NCBI RefSeq assembly: GCF_031598375.1
Contig: NZ_CP123872.1
Span: forward strand, 1,364,001 to 1,428,000
Direction of reading: 5' to 3'
Length of the DNA stretch: 64,000 nucleotides
Source of the DNA: Temperatibacter marinus
GTDB lineage: Bacteria; Pseudomonadota; Alphaproteobacteria; Sphingomonadales; Kordiimonadaceae
The stretch's first letter is position 1. The number at the start of each line of letters is the position of its first letter. Below the pieces are notes generated by a model. The model was not told where the DNA came from and searched no databases. It was given only the letters and a program-made list of their open reading frames with translations. Positions 44,362 to 52,930 of this stretch are shown piece after piece. Position numbers and translations under genes: made by a program.

Positions 44362-45239
44362 TGATCTTCCTTTTGGTTATACTGATCACGAAGGTATTTG
44401 GCTGCGGGTATGGCAAAGAGACCACTGCAAGATAAATAACTGCCAGGAATGTCAATTCTTGTCACGGCATTGAGTTTCTTTTCAAAAAAATCATGCCGGG
44501 CAATGCCCCAATTGAAATTTACTGCAGAAGCCACATCGTAAAATCCAGTGATCATAATGTCGGGGGCCTTTTCAACCATGCGTTCTAAAGGAATTGGTTG
44601 CCACCCTGTATATCCCAGCTGGGACATATAGTTTTGAAAACCAGCAAGCTTAATAATCTCATTCATCAATGTCTTATCGCCAGTAGAAAAGGCGCCAGGT
44701 GTTAAATAAAGGGCTTGGCCTTTTACTGGTTTAAAGGCTTTCAACGCTTTAAAGTCGTTTTCAATATTTGTGAGCAATTGAGCGGCTTTTTCATGATGGC
44801 CGAACCGACCAGCTATCATGGATATTTTTTGTTTGGAAATATCATAGATGGTCTTTTTCTGTGAAGCTTGATCTTCCGACATAGAGATTTCAAGAAGAGG
44901 GACATTCAACTTGGCGAGGCTGATCGATAGGTTGCGGTCACCAGCCCAGCTTTTCACCACTAGATCAGGATTGAGAGATAGAATGAGGTCCGTTGAGGGC
45001 CTGATTTGACGGATCGACTCGACTTTATCCTTATAATAAGAGTGCGAGAGTGAGGCTTCCATAGAGACAGCAGCAATTTGAGAGCGCTCTGCAAGGCCGA
45101 GCACATATTGGTCGGCACAATAATCAAGAGATACAATCCGTGTTGGTTTCACGCCTTTTGGCTTCACGTCTTCTGGCATCGCGAGGCTGGAAAGAGTAGC
45201 GAACAGAGTCGGAATGATGGTCTTACTTATTTTTGCCAT
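44358..45239 (-). CDS. btuF: Periplasmic corrinoid-binding protein
   Basis: The 293-residue protein has a short signal region (TIIPTLFATLSSLAMPED). The two-lobed BtuF/FecB fold follows: TRIVSLDYCADQYVLGL as first strand-helix, then DLILSLNPDLVVKSW, a long connecting helix (YDISKQKISMIAGRFG) and the C-terminal lobe ending IPGSYLSCSGLFAIPAAKYL. It would deliver corrinoid to BtuC. It overlaps the upstream BtuF-like gene by 13 bases and btuC by 4. No lipobox is visible, so it should be a free periplasmic protein. Confidence 0.85.
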   Translation of the reverse strand: MAKISKTIIPTLFATLSSLAMPEDVKPKGVKPTRIVSLDYCADQYVLGLAERSQIAAVSMEASLSHSYYKDKVESIRQIRPSTDLILSLNPDLVVKSWAGDRNLSISLAKLNVPLLEISMSEDQASQKKTIYDISKQKISMIAGRFGHHEKAAQLLTNIENDFKALKAFKPVKGQALYLTPGAFSTGDKTLMNEIIKLAGFQNYMSQLGYTGWQPIPLERMVEKAPDIMITGFYDVASAVNFNWGIARHDFFEKKLNAVTRIDIPGSYLSCSGLFAIPAAKYLRDQYNQKEDQ

Positions 45240-46147
45240 GGTAACTGCCCTACAGGAATATCAACCCCTCGCGGTAGAGTGAAAGGGTGCCTTTTTGGGA
45301 AAAGAGAATGCGCCAATAATTCAAGGCTGTCTACAAGGCGCAAACTGGCCCTTGAGAATAATTGATTGCCATCAAAAAGATGAATTTTCGTGCCGTTGGA
45401 ATTTAAAATATCCAACTGGAAATATACATTTGATGTTAGAATTTCATTCAGAGTTCGCTTCATATCGAATCCGCAGCAAGCGATTGCGAGATGATCTGGC
45501 TTTGCTTGAATGAGAGCATCCCAATCACAGGAGAAAGATGGTTTTTCATTAAGATCAAAACAACTGTCAGCGCCCGCAAATTGTATGAGATCTCTCATCC
45601 AGTGCCCGCTGATAAAAGGGGGGTCGACCCAATCTAATAGAACCATAGAGGGTCGCGCGCCGTGTTGACGCTCTCTCACCTTTTGGATACGAGCCTGGCA
45701 GTCCTCATATAAATTTTTCGCCAAATCCTCACGAGCGGTCGCCTCGCCCAGTATGAGCAAAGTATTTAAGACATCATCAAGCGTGAAAGGTTCAAAATTG
45801 ATGAGCTGGACATGCTCAGGTAAATTACTCAGTGCTTTTTCTACATCGCGCCCATCAACAGCACAGACGTCGCACAGGGCTTGAGAGATGATAAGGTCCG
45901 GATTGAGAGACCTTATCTGGTCGATGTCTAGGATATAGAGAGCATTTTGATTTTGTAATTCTGATCGAACAAAATGATCAATTTCGATAGAAGAGGCGTC
46001 TTTTGGAACATTGCAGGAGGTAACGCGAGGTAAGTGTTTTATCTCTGCAGGATAGTCACAGGCATGCGAAATTCCAACCAGACTGTCTGCCAGTCCCAAA
46101 TCAGCAATCATTTCTGTTGCACTAGGTAGGAGAGAAATTATTCGCAC
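45227..46147 (-). CDS. Second BtuF-like protein, without signal peptide
   Basis: The 306-residue protein starts directly with the first strand of the fold, RIISLLPSATEMIADLGL, then LVGISHACDYP, DLIISQALCDVCAVDG and LLDWVDPPFISGHWM. No signal peptide or lipobox is present. The GTG at 46147 has AAGGA 7-8 bases upstream; a TTG at 46171 would add eight polar residues and still no signal. Such cytoplasmic BtuF relatives are annotated as cobalamin-binding proteins of unclear role. It lies between btuB and btuF, overlapping the latter. Confidence 0.82.
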   Translation of the reverse strand: MRIISLLPSATEMIADLGLADSLVGISHACDYPAEIKHLPRVTSCNVPKDASSIEIDHFVRSELQNQNALYILDIDQIRSLNPDLIISQALCDVCAVDGRDVEKALSNLPEHVQLINFEPFTLDDVLNTLLILGEATAREDLAKNLYEDCQARIQKVRERQHGARPSMVLLDWVDPPFISGHWMRDLIQFAGADSCFDLNEKPSFSCDWDALIQAKPDHLAIACCGFDMKRTLNEILTSNVYFQLDILNSNGTKIHLFDGNQLFSRASLRLVDSLELLAHSLFPKRHPFTLPRGVDIPVGQLPWQK

Positions 46148-46175
46148 GCCTGCATCCTTTCTTAAGGCCAACGAT

Positions 46176-48050
46176 TTAGAAAGTGATTTTCACACCCCCG
46201 TAGGCAGCAAAGCCAGGCGTAGAAAATCCATAGATATCTTCATACTCTGCATCTAGAGCATTCTCCAAACGGCCGAATAAAGCAATTGAATCGTTCAATT
46301 GATAGGTACTAGCCACCCGTAAAAGAAGATAGTCGCCGACAGAGACACGTTCGCTAGGATTAGGCCACGGCGGGAAGAAGAGATCTGTTGCTTTGCCAGT
46401 ATAGACACCAGATATTGTCAGGTCGAGATGATCCATCGGGGATGTTGTCAGCCCAAATGTCGCTGTATGTTTTGGCCGTCTTAACTCTTGAGAACGAGTG
46501 CCAAAACTATCTGTTTCAGTTGCGTCAGTATAGGTATAGCTTCCTGTAAAGGAGGTAGTTTCAGAGAGCTGCCAGTCAAGAGTAAATTCAAATCCCTTGC
46601 GTTTACTTTCTTCATCTTTATTGACGGCGGTATATAAGAAAGAGGTTGTATCGAAAGCGAAGCCATTAATTTCATTTTTCAAATCTGATGTATAAGCTGT
46701 AACAGACGCTGAAACTGCCTCAGTAAATGCGTGCTCAATGCCAGCCTCAAAAGTAATAGACTCTTCAGGAGATAAGGTTGGATTCCCGATAAATTGATCT
46801 GGGAAAAAACCAAATCTCTCTAGAAAGGTGGGTGCTTTTTGACCGCGCGAGATGCTTGAAAAGAAACGAGTTTGATTTGATAAACTATAACTCAGACCAG
46901 CACGCCAACTAGTAAAATCATCAAAATCTGAGTGCCAATCTTTTCGCAAAGACAGGGCAAGTGTGAAGGCGTCAGTCGGGGTCAGGAGAGTGTCTGCTGT
47001 TAAGCCTGTTACCTTTACGGATTGATCTTGATTTGGATCCCCCCACGGGCTTGCATCCCCTGTCTGCGTGAAGTCAGTTTTTTCATGATCTAGAGCAAGG
47101 GTTAATACTTGCCAATCGCTGACTTGATAGCGTGTGTCAAAGCTTACAGAAAAACGATTTGAGCCTGTTGTCCCATTGTCTGAGCCTGCCGAATAATTGT
47201 CAATCTGTGTATCGCTATAGCCCAGCTTAGCTGTGATGAATAGGTCATCATTCATTTGATGATCAACTTTTGCTGAAAAATATGTTTTTGCCGATTCAGT
47301 AATAAGATCGCCGTCCGCAGGAAACCCAGTAAGGAAATCAGTGCCGTCAAAGGCATTTTCACTGGATGAATGACGAAGAGAGGTGATGAGCGTTGTTGCT
47401 TCAGCAAGCTGCACAGTTGCTTTTAAAGAGGCTGTAAAATCTTCATAGCCATCTGTTTCACCGCCTTGACGAGACACATTGATCCCCTCTGATTTTTTAT
47501 AGGAAAGTGACCCTTGAACAGAGATACGCTCAGAAGATTGCGTCAGGGAGGCCCGTAAAGCTTTGGTGTCAAAGCTACCATATTCTGCGGCAAGGCTAAT
47601 CCCAGATTGCTCGCCTGACGTTGTGATAATATTCACCACACCAGCGAGCGCATCACTGCCCCAGCTGGCACTGACGGGGCTTTTAATGATTTCGATGCGT
47701 TCAATTGAGAGGGCTGAAAATAATTCCCATTGGACCTCATCGCCTGCAGCCGGGTCATTCATTTCTACACCATCAATCATGACAAGAAGATGATTGGCTT
47801 CCGCGCCTCTAGGTCGAATTTGTGTTTGTCCGCCAACAGATCCAGCGCGTGAAACAGAAAGGCCTGCCACTGATTTTAGAATATCAGCGACAGTTTGATA
47901 CTGAGCCTTTTCAATATCAGCTTTTGTAATAACGGTGACTTTTGAGGTGGATTTACTCAACTCAATAGGTGTGCGTAGGGCGGTAACAGTGATTTCCTCA
48001 GCAGCATCGTCTTGAATGAGCGAGGATAAAATGAAAAGTGTTTCAATCAT
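46176..48050 (-). CDS. btuB: TonB-dependent vitamin B12 receptor (BtuB-like)
   Basis: The 624-residue outer-membrane protein begins with a short signal (MIETLFILSSLIQ). A TonB box-like ITVTA and the plug domain follow, with TVADILKSVAGLSVSRAG, QIRPRGAEANHLLVMIDGV and GSDALAGVVNIIT. The rest is a 22-stranded barrel ending in the terminal aromatic KITF. BtuB identity is supported by the cobalamin riboswitch directly upstream and the btuFCD genes downstream. The ATG at 48050 has GGAG 9 bases upstream; a TTG at 48065 overlaps this SD and is rejected. Confidence 0.92.
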   Translation of the reverse strand: MIETLFILSSLIQDDAAEEITVTALRTPIELSKSTSKVTVITKADIEKAQYQTVADILKSVAGLSVSRAGSVGGQTQIRPRGAEANHLLVMIDGVEMNDPAAGDEVQWELFSALSIERIEIIKSPVSASWGSDALAGVVNIITTSGEQSGISLAAEYGSFDTKALRASLTQSSERISVQGSLSYKKSEGINVSRQGGETDGYEDFTASLKATVQLAEATTLITSLRHSSSENAFDGTDFLTGFPADGDLITESAKTYFSAKVDHQMNDDLFITAKLGYSDTQIDNYSAGSDNGTTGSNRFSVSFDTRYQVSDWQVLTLALDHEKTDFTQTGDASPWGDPNQDQSVKVTGLTADTLLTPTDAFTLALSLRKDWHSDFDDFTSWRAGLSYSLSNQTRFFSSISRGQKAPTFLERFGFFPDQFIGNPTLSPEESITFEAGIEHAFTEAVSASVTAYTSDLKNEINGFAFDTTSFLYTAVNKDEESKRKGFEFTLDWQLSETTSFTGSYTYTDATETDSFGTRSQELRRPKHTATFGLTTSPMDHLDLTISGVYTGKATDLFFPPWPNPSERVSVGDYLLLRVASTYQLNDSIALFGRLENALDAEYEDIYGFSTPGFAAYGGVKITF

Positions 48051-48057
48051 GATAGAT

Positions 48058-48099
48058 ATCTCCAATACAAAACTGTGGGTTGGAGATCTATGTCCAACC
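48058..48099 (-). promoter_or_regulatory. Riboswitch expression platform: alternative hairpins at the btuB SD
   Basis: In RNA sense, ATCTCCAA (48087-48080) is complementary over 8 bp to TTGGAGAT (48065-48058), which contains the btuB SD, so pairing would hide it. The same ATCTCCAA region can instead pair upstream: GGTTGGA (48099-48093) with TCCAACC (48084-48078). The two hairpins cannot coexist. This fits control of translation initiation, and no T-run is present to suggest termination. Confidence 0.65.
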
Positions 48100-48174
48100 G
48101 CACAACGATAAAAATAGTCGTCGTTACGGTTGTACCGCCCATTGTTGCGCTATTCCCGGCACTCAGGATCGACG

Positions 48175-48335
48175 TGCGATGGCAGGTTTCCTGACTTGTG
48201 GTTCTTCATTTTATACCGCCTTCCCAAATAAATTCAGTGGCATTGGATATAAAACTCATCACTTACAGTTGCGGGGACAGCACTGGATTTGCACCAGTTT
48301 CCCTATTATCTCGGTATTAGCCGAGCACCATCTGA
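48175..48335 (-). ncRNA. Cobalamin riboswitch
   Basis: The minus-strand transcript contains all the hallmark blocks. They are GATGGTGC near the 5' side, a CTCGGC/CCGAG hairpin, GGGAAACTGGTGCAAATCC, GCTGTCCCCGCAACTGTAA, GGGAAGGCGGT, and the B12 box AAGTCAGGAAACCTGCC (48182-48197 region). It precedes btuB by about 125 bases. When adenosylcobalamin is bound, riboswitches of this class repress uptake genes. The 5' limit lies only about 20 bases from the stop of the upstream hydrolase gene. Confidence 0.95.
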
Positions 48336-48357
48336 TCGCCTTTTCGCAAATTGATTG

Positions 48358-49749
48358 TTATTTGTCCAGCGCTTTTAGAATATCTTTTGCAAAGGTTGCC
48401 ATATCAAAACGGCCACCAGTTGCGCTATCATAGCCACGGCGCACAATCAGGAGGTTATGCTGAGGAAGCATCAGCATAATTTGGCCTCTGTTGCCTCGCG
48501 AGGCATACCCAAGGCCAGGATAGAGCCAGAATTGGGCACCGTAGCCAATGTCACGACCTTCAGGTTGTGCGGGTGCAGGGTGCGCCACATAAGAGGCCCA
48601 GCCCTTTGGTAAGATTTGCTCATCTCCCCATTGTCCGTCTTGTAAATAGAGAATACCAAGCCGGGCGAGATCTCTGGAGGTTGTCCAGACCTGAGAAGAC
48701 ATAATAAAATTACCGCCCCAGTCGCTTTCAGGAACTGTGTGATACATGCCTATTTTATCAAACAGATTTAGATAAGGATAGGCGAGATGTTTTTCCACAT
48801 GATCTCCTTGTGCAGCCCTTAAGGCTCTCGTTAGAAGCATGGTGTCATTATTCGCATATTTCCAGCGTTTCCCAGGGGTGGTTTCAAGGGGCTGATGCAC
48901 AGCAGTGTCTGTCACTCTATTGCCGCCCCAATATACCTTGTCAGTGCGATTGCCTGCTCTTGTGCTGAATAGGCCGCTGCCCATGTGGATAAGATTCTCA
49001 AGGGTAATGGCTCTACGAGGATCACCGGGTGATTGCCATTCAGGGATTTGGACGGGCTCTTTAAGGTCTATAAGCCCGTCTTTGACAGCAATCCCGATGA
49101 CAGAGGCTGCGATAGACTTGGCTGTTGACCATGTACGTTGAGAGGTCCACGGTGTATAATCAGATCTATAGGTTTCGGCGATCAGCTTAGTGGGTGTAGA
49201 AATTAAAATAGCAGTTGTCTTCTGTCCCGGTTTATTTGTGTTATATTTGGATCCATTAAAGGCTGCTTTAATCACAGTGTTTAAGGCTTTGTTTGACGAA
49301 GTTTGAATGTCTTTAGGGTCGCCGTTCGGCCAAGATGTTCCCCGATTTGATAAAGGGGGTAGTGTAATCGTCGGCATGTATTTTATGTCATTAACTGTTG
49401 TACCGACAGGCATTTGGACACAGCCTAGCCTGCCTCTATACCACCATAGTCGAGGGGGTAACTTTTCATCATATTTGATTGCCACCGTCTTATTTGTATA
49501 GTCTATGACCGCCTCAGGGAGGCTGTTTACAATCTCTTGTAATTCAGGGCGAATACCCGTGAGCTCATCTGCTTTGATTTTATCGAGGGATTTGCCTCCA
49601 TTAAAGACACCACCGCATGTGAATACACCTTTATAGCCCGCAGCGATGGCTCTTTTATACAGAGGCCAGTCATAATCATGTGCGTACGTAGGAATAGAAA
49701 CTACTGAGAGGAGAGCAGCAGAAAGAAGTGATTTAGTAATGCTGTTCAT
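48358..49749 (-). CDS. Exported serine hydrolase (class C beta-lactamase/PBP-like)
   Basis: The 463-residue protein starts with a signal peptide (LLSAALLSVVSIPTYAHD). The serine beta-lactamase fold shows SxxK in WSTAKSIAASVIG, the YxN-type motif in KYANNDTML and a GNRGQ stretch near the third motif. The preceding region has LENLIHMGSGL, common in these esterase/peptidase relatives. A roughly 150-residue N-terminal part ahead of the fold is not recognised. Its substrate is unknown; antibiotic resistance should not be assumed. It follows fghA by 23 bases, and its 3' end may hold the btu promoter. Confidence 0.8.
   Translation of the reverse strand: MNSITKSLLSAALLSVVSIPTYAHDYDWPLYKRAIAAGYKGVFTCGGVFNGGKSLDKIKADELTGIRPELQEIVNSLPEAVIDYTNKTVAIKYDEKLPPRLWWYRGRLGCVQMPVGTTVNDIKYMPTITLPPLSNRGTSWPNGDPKDIQTSSNKALNTVIKAAFNGSKYNTNKPGQKTTAILISTPTKLIAETYRSDYTPWTSQRTWSTAKSIAASVIGIAVKDGLIDLKEPVQIPEWQSPGDPRRAITLENLIHMGSGLFSTRAGNRTDKVYWGGNRVTDTAVHQPLETTPGKRWKYANNDTMLLTRALRAAQGDHVEKHLAYPYLNLFDKIGMYHTVPESDWGGNFIMSSQVWTTSRDLARLGILYLQDGQWGDEQILPKGWASYVAHPAPAQPEGRDIGYGAQFWLYPGLGYASRGNRGQIMLMLPQHNLLIVRRGYDSATGGRFDMATFAKDILKALDK
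48379..48407 (-). promoter_or_regulatory. Candidate promoter of the riboswitch-btu transcript
   Basis: On the minus strand TTGATA (48407-48402) and GATATT (48384-48379) have a 17-base spacer. Transcription would start around 48370, inside the last codons of the serine hydrolase gene and about 35 bases before the riboswitch core. No other room for a promoter exists between the hydrolase stop and the aptamer. Confidence 0.45.
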
Positions 49750-49772
49750 AGAGTGTCCTTGATTTAGAAGGG

Positions 49773-50627
49773 TTATAAATTGGCCAGCGCTTGTGCGTGA
49801 TGGCGTAAATGATCTTCAATGAAAGTGGCGATAAAATAATAGCTGTGGTCATAATCCATTTGGCGTCTCAAGAGCAGATCTTGTCCAACCATTCCGCAGG
49901 CAAGTTCTAATTGATCAGGTTTTAACTGCTCTTCTATGAACTGATCCCCCATCCCTTGATCTACAAGGATTTGAACGCCCTCAATCGGCCCATGATTTAA
50001 TAAGAGGGCGCAGGCATCATGATTTGACCATTCACCAACATCTGTCCCTAAATAATTATTGAGGGCCTTTTGCCCCCAAGGGGCATCGATGGGATGACAG
50101 ATGGGAGAGAAAGCAGAAACAGACTTATATAGCTCCGGATTTTTGCGCCATAATGTTAAAGCGCCGTGCCCGCCCATGCTGTGTCCCATGATTGCTTGTC
50201 GACCCAAATCAACAGGGAAATGTTCTGCCACAAGAGCGGGCAGTTCTTGAGTAATGTAGCTATACATCTGATAATGAGAGGACCAGGGTTCTTCTGTGGC
50301 ATCAAGATAGAATCCGGCGCCTAACCCTAGATCATACGCCCCTTCTGGATCATCAGGGACCGTCTCTCCTCGCGGGCTTGTGTCTGGGCAAATAATCACT
50401 AAGCCAAGCTCAGATGCTGTTCGTTGAAATCCAGCCTTCGTAGTAGCATTGTCCTGAGTGCACGTCAGACCGGACAAATACCAAACCACCGGGGCCATCT
50501 CTAATGCGGCTGAAGATGGGACATAGACCGAAAATTCCATTTCGCAGTTCGTCACATCAGACGCATGCTTATAAACACCCTGGATTCCCTCAAAGGCATA
50601 GATTTCACTGACAGTGGTCAGAGTCAT
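49773..50627 (-). CDS. fghA: S-formylglutathione hydrolase
   Basis: The 284-residue esterase D-type alpha/beta hydrolase has VWYLSGLTCTQDN, the nucleophile elbow in IMGHSMGGHGALTLW, and the catalytic His in MDYDHSYYFIATFIEDH. FSPICHPIDAPWGQKAL is also typical. It hydrolyses S-formylglutathione to formate and glutathione, the second step of glutathione-dependent formaldehyde oxidation. The first-step enzyme is encoded 11 bases upstream. Confidence 0.95.
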   Translation of the reverse strand: MTLTTVSEIYAFEGIQGVYKHASDVTNCEMEFSVYVPSSAALEMAPVVWYLSGLTCTQDNATTKAGFQRTASELGLVIICPDTSPRGETVPDDPEGAYDLGLGAGFYLDATEEPWSSHYQMYSYITQELPALVAEHFPVDLGRQAIMGHSMGGHGALTLWRKNPELYKSVSAFSPICHPIDAPWGQKALNNYLGTDVGEWSNHDACALLLNHGPIEGVQILVDQGMGDQFIEEQLKPDQLELACGMVGQDLLLRRQMDYDHSYYFIATFIEDHLRHHAQALANL

Positions 50628-50638
50628 AGGCAGTCTCT

Positions 50639-51742
50639 CTAATATTTAATCACACTTCTAATGCTCTCTCCCTTATGCATAAGGTCGAAGGCTTTATTGA
50701 TGTCATCAAGCGGCATTGTGTGCGTGATGAGGCTATCAATGTCTATTTTCCCGTCCATATACCAATCCACGATTCTTGGCACATCTGTTCGCCCTCTAGC
50801 GCCTCCAAAAGCGGACCCACGCCAAACTCGACCAGTCACTAGCTGGAAAGGTCGGGTTGAGATTTCTTGGCCTGCACCAGCAACGCCGATGATGATGCTC
50901 TCGCCCCATCCTTTATGACAACACTCTAGCGCTTGTCTCATAGTGGTTACATTACCAATACATTCAAAGCTATAATCTGCGCCGCCATTCGTCAGGTCCA
51001 TAATGGCTTCCATAACATCACAGTCTTTGGGGTTCAGAAAATCAGTCATGCCAAAGTGTCTGCCCATAGCTTCACGGTCGTTGTTAATGTCTATGCCAAT
51101 GATTTTATTGGCGCCGACCATGCGAGCCCCTTGGATCACATTAAGGCCAATACCACCGAGTCCAAAGACGACCACATTGCTACCGGGCTCAACTTTAGCA
51201 TCGAATACCACAGCGCCGACACCTGTTGTCACTCCGCAGCCGATGTAGCAGATCTTTTCAAAATCAGCGTCTTTCCGTACTTTCGCCAACGCTATTTCAG
51301 GTAAGACAGTATGGTTAGAGAATGTAGAGCATCCCATGTAGTGAAGGATAGGTGTACCATCGATACTGAAGCGGCTAGTACCATCAGGCATCAAGCCTTG
51401 ACCCTGTGTTTCACGAATAGATTGACACAGATTGGTTTTTGGGTGGAGACAGTAATCGCATTCACGGCATTCAGGGGTGTAAAGCGGGATAACATGATCG
51501 CCGGGCTTTAAGCTGGTTACGCCAGCACCTACCTCTAGGACTATGCCTGCACCCTCATGGCCTAAAATTGCAGGAAATGCACCTTCAGGGTCATCGCCTG
51601 ATAACGTAAAAGCATCCGTATGGCAAACGCCCGTGGCTTTAATTTCAACCAAGACTTCGCCTGCACGTGGGCCTTCAAGGTCTACTGTTTCAACCGCTAG
51701 AGGTGTTCCTGCTTTATAGGCTATCGCTGCACGCGTTTTCAT
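50639..51742 (-). CDS. adhC: S-(hydroxymethyl)glutathione dehydrogenase (class III alcohol dehydrogenase)
   Basis: The 367-residue zinc enzyme oxidises S-hydroxymethylglutathione with NAD+. The catalytic-zinc site appears in [14 protein letters not shown] and [10 protein letters not shown]. The structural-zinc cysteines lie in [15 protein letters not shown], and the NAD-binding loop in [33 protein letters not shown] is typical of class III. AAGGA lies 5 bases before the ATG at 51742; the frame extends to 51802 but without support. With fghA it detoxifies formaldehyde. Confidence 0.95.
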   Translation of the reverse strand: MKTRAAIAYKAGTPLAVETVDLEGPRAGEVLVEIKATGVCHTDAFTLSGDDPEGAFPAILGHEGAGIVLEVGAGVTSLKPGDHVIPLYTPECRECDYCLHPKTNLCQSIRETQGQGLMPDGTSRFSIDGTPILHYMGCSTFSNHTVLPEIALAKVRKDADFEKICYIGCGVTTGVGAVVFDAKVEPGSNVVVFGLGGIGLNVIQGARMVGANKIIGIDINNDREAMGRHFGMTDFLNPKDCDVMEAIMDLTNGGADYSFECIGNVTTMRQALECCHKGWGESIIIGVAGAGQEISTRPFQLVTGRVWRGSAFGGARGRTDVPRIVDWYMDGKIDIDSLITHTMPLDDINKAFDLMHKGESIRSVIKY

Positions 51743-51816
51743 CTTGTTCCTTCTCCCATCACTCATACAAATTATAGAGAGTATCATATGTCTTTTTCTC
51801 AAGGGATCAACTTTTC

Positions 51817-51851
51817 TTGACAGGTTTCTTTTATTTTGGTATTTACCTAAA
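51817..51851 (+). promoter_or_regulatory. Promoter and operator of the SdpR/SdpI-like pair
   Basis: TTGACA (51817-51822) and TATTTA (51840-51845) are separated by 17 bases. An 18-bp imperfect palindrome (TTTTGGTA, TT, TACCTAAA; 51834-51851, seven of eight pairs matching) covers the -10 box. This is where an ArsR-type autorepressor would block RNA polymerase. Confidence 0.6.
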
Positions 51852-51886
51852 TAACAAATAAAAACCGAGTCACGACAGGAATCACT

Positions 51887-52192
51887 ATGCCAGATGTATA
51901 CAAAGCACTATCAAGCCCGGTAAGGCGAGACATTTTAGCCTTGTTGCAAAATGAAGATATGACAGCCGGAGATGTGTCCGCAGCTTTAGAAAAAGCAGGG
52001 ACGATTATTAGCAAGCCAACCCTTTCTGGCCATTTCAATATCTTAAAGTCAGCAGGATTAATCGTTGCAGATAAGAAGGCAACAACCATTACCTATAGCA
52101 TCAACACCTCTGTCGTAGAGGATATGATGCGACAAATGATGACACTATTTGGTGGACCAAAAAAAGAAGGGGAGTCCTCACATGTTGAGTAA
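51887..52192 (+). CDS. ArsR-family repressor, SdpR-like
   Basis: The 101-residue winged-helix protein begins [20 protein letters not shown], followed by [28 protein letters not shown] as recognition helix region and a wing ([11 protein letters not shown]). There are no metal-binding cysteines, as in SdpR rather than arsenic sensors. SdpR of Bacillus represses sdpRI and is inactivated by SdpI at the membrane. The 3' end overlaps the SdpI-like gene by 11 bases and an operator covers the promoter, so autoregulation is likely. Confidence 0.82.
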   Translation: MPDVYKALSSPVRRDILALLQNEDMTAGDVSAALEKAGTIISKPTLSGHFNILKSAGLIVADKKATTITYSINTSVVEDMMRQMMTLFGGPKKEGESSHVE

Positions 52193-52859
52193 AAATTATC
52201 ATCTTACATTTACTTTATTTGCCTTAATGATTGCCTTAACCATTTATGCGTTAGGACAATTGCCAGCAGGGACAGAGCTTCCTGTTCATTACAATATTCA
52301 GGGGGAGGCAGATCGATATGCTCCTGCTTCTAGCGCTTTATGGTTTGTGATTGGCATGGCTGCTTTTACCGCTTTATTAATAAATTTCTTACCGGCGTTA
52401 GATCCAAGAATGAAAAATGTTGAGAATACCCGACCTGCCATTCGTGGCATGGTTAATGGCTTTGTCCTTTTTTCAGCGATCTTGCATGGTGGCATGGTCG
52501 GACAAGCCCTTGGATATCCTTTTGAAATCATGCAGTCTCTTTTAGTTGCAATGAGTTTGATGTTTTTAATAATGGGTAATTATATCTCTAAAACACGCTC
52601 AAATTTTTTCATCGGTATTCGCACGCCTTGGACATTAACCAGTGAAACTGTTTGGGTTAAAACGCACCGTCTTGCAGCGCGCTTAATGGTACCGGTTTCT
52701 ATGGTTGTACTTATTTTGGCGCTCTTAGGATATTATAAAACTCTGTTCCCCTATTTGTTGTTTGGTATGATTGCAACCATGTTAATCCCTGTCATTTACA
52801 GTTGGTTTGCCTATAGAGCAGAGAGAGTTCGTGATCTAGAAAGTTCTGGAGATTCTTAA
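52182..52859 (+). CDS. SdpI-family membrane protein
   Basis: The 225-residue protein has an N-terminal DUF1648-like region (LPVHYNIQGEADRYA) and several membrane helices. The SdpI-type block GNYISKTRSNFFIGIRTPWT continues with LTSETVWVKTHRLAARL. In Bacillus SdpI gives immunity to the SdpC toxin and signals to SdpR. No SdpC-like toxin gene is seen nearby, so a general envelope-stress or immunity role is inferred. GGGGAG lies 8 bases before the ATG at 52182, inside the sdpR-like gene. Confidence 0.82.
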   Translation: MLSKNYHLTFTLFALMIALTIYALGQLPAGTELPVHYNIQGEADRYAPASSALWFVIGMAAFTALLINFLPALDPRMKNVENTRPAIRGMVNGFVLFSAILHGGMVGQALGYPFEIMQSLLVAMSLMFLIMGNYISKTRSNFFIGIRTPWTLTSETVWVKTHRLAARLMVPVSMVVLILALLGYYKTLFPYLLFGMIATMLIPVIYSWFAYRAERVRDLESSGDS

Positions 52860-52895
52860 CAGTCTCAAGAAGAGATGTTCTAATTGATAAAGAAT

Positions 52896-52930
52896 AGGAC
52901 TCTTAGTTTATTTCCTAAGGGTCCTTTATT
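52896..52930. terminator. Bidirectional terminator between SdpI-like and HNH genes
   Basis: AGGACTCTTAG pairs with CTAAGGGTCCT with one mismatch around a TTTATTTC loop, and T/A-rich runs flank both sides. It ends directly at the stop codon of the HNH gene. Confidence 0.75.

Noticed and set aside
48080-48433. 117-codon plus-strand frame
   Set aside because: It covers the cobalamin riboswitch on the other strand; the base pattern is explained by the RNA.
48358-49749. Antibiotic-resistance beta-lactamase
   Set aside because: The SxxK fold is shared with many esterases and peptidases; nothing indicates activity on antibiotics.
51887-52859. Toxin-antitoxin system
   Set aside because: The pair is a repressor and an SdpI-type membrane protein; neither has features of a toxin.
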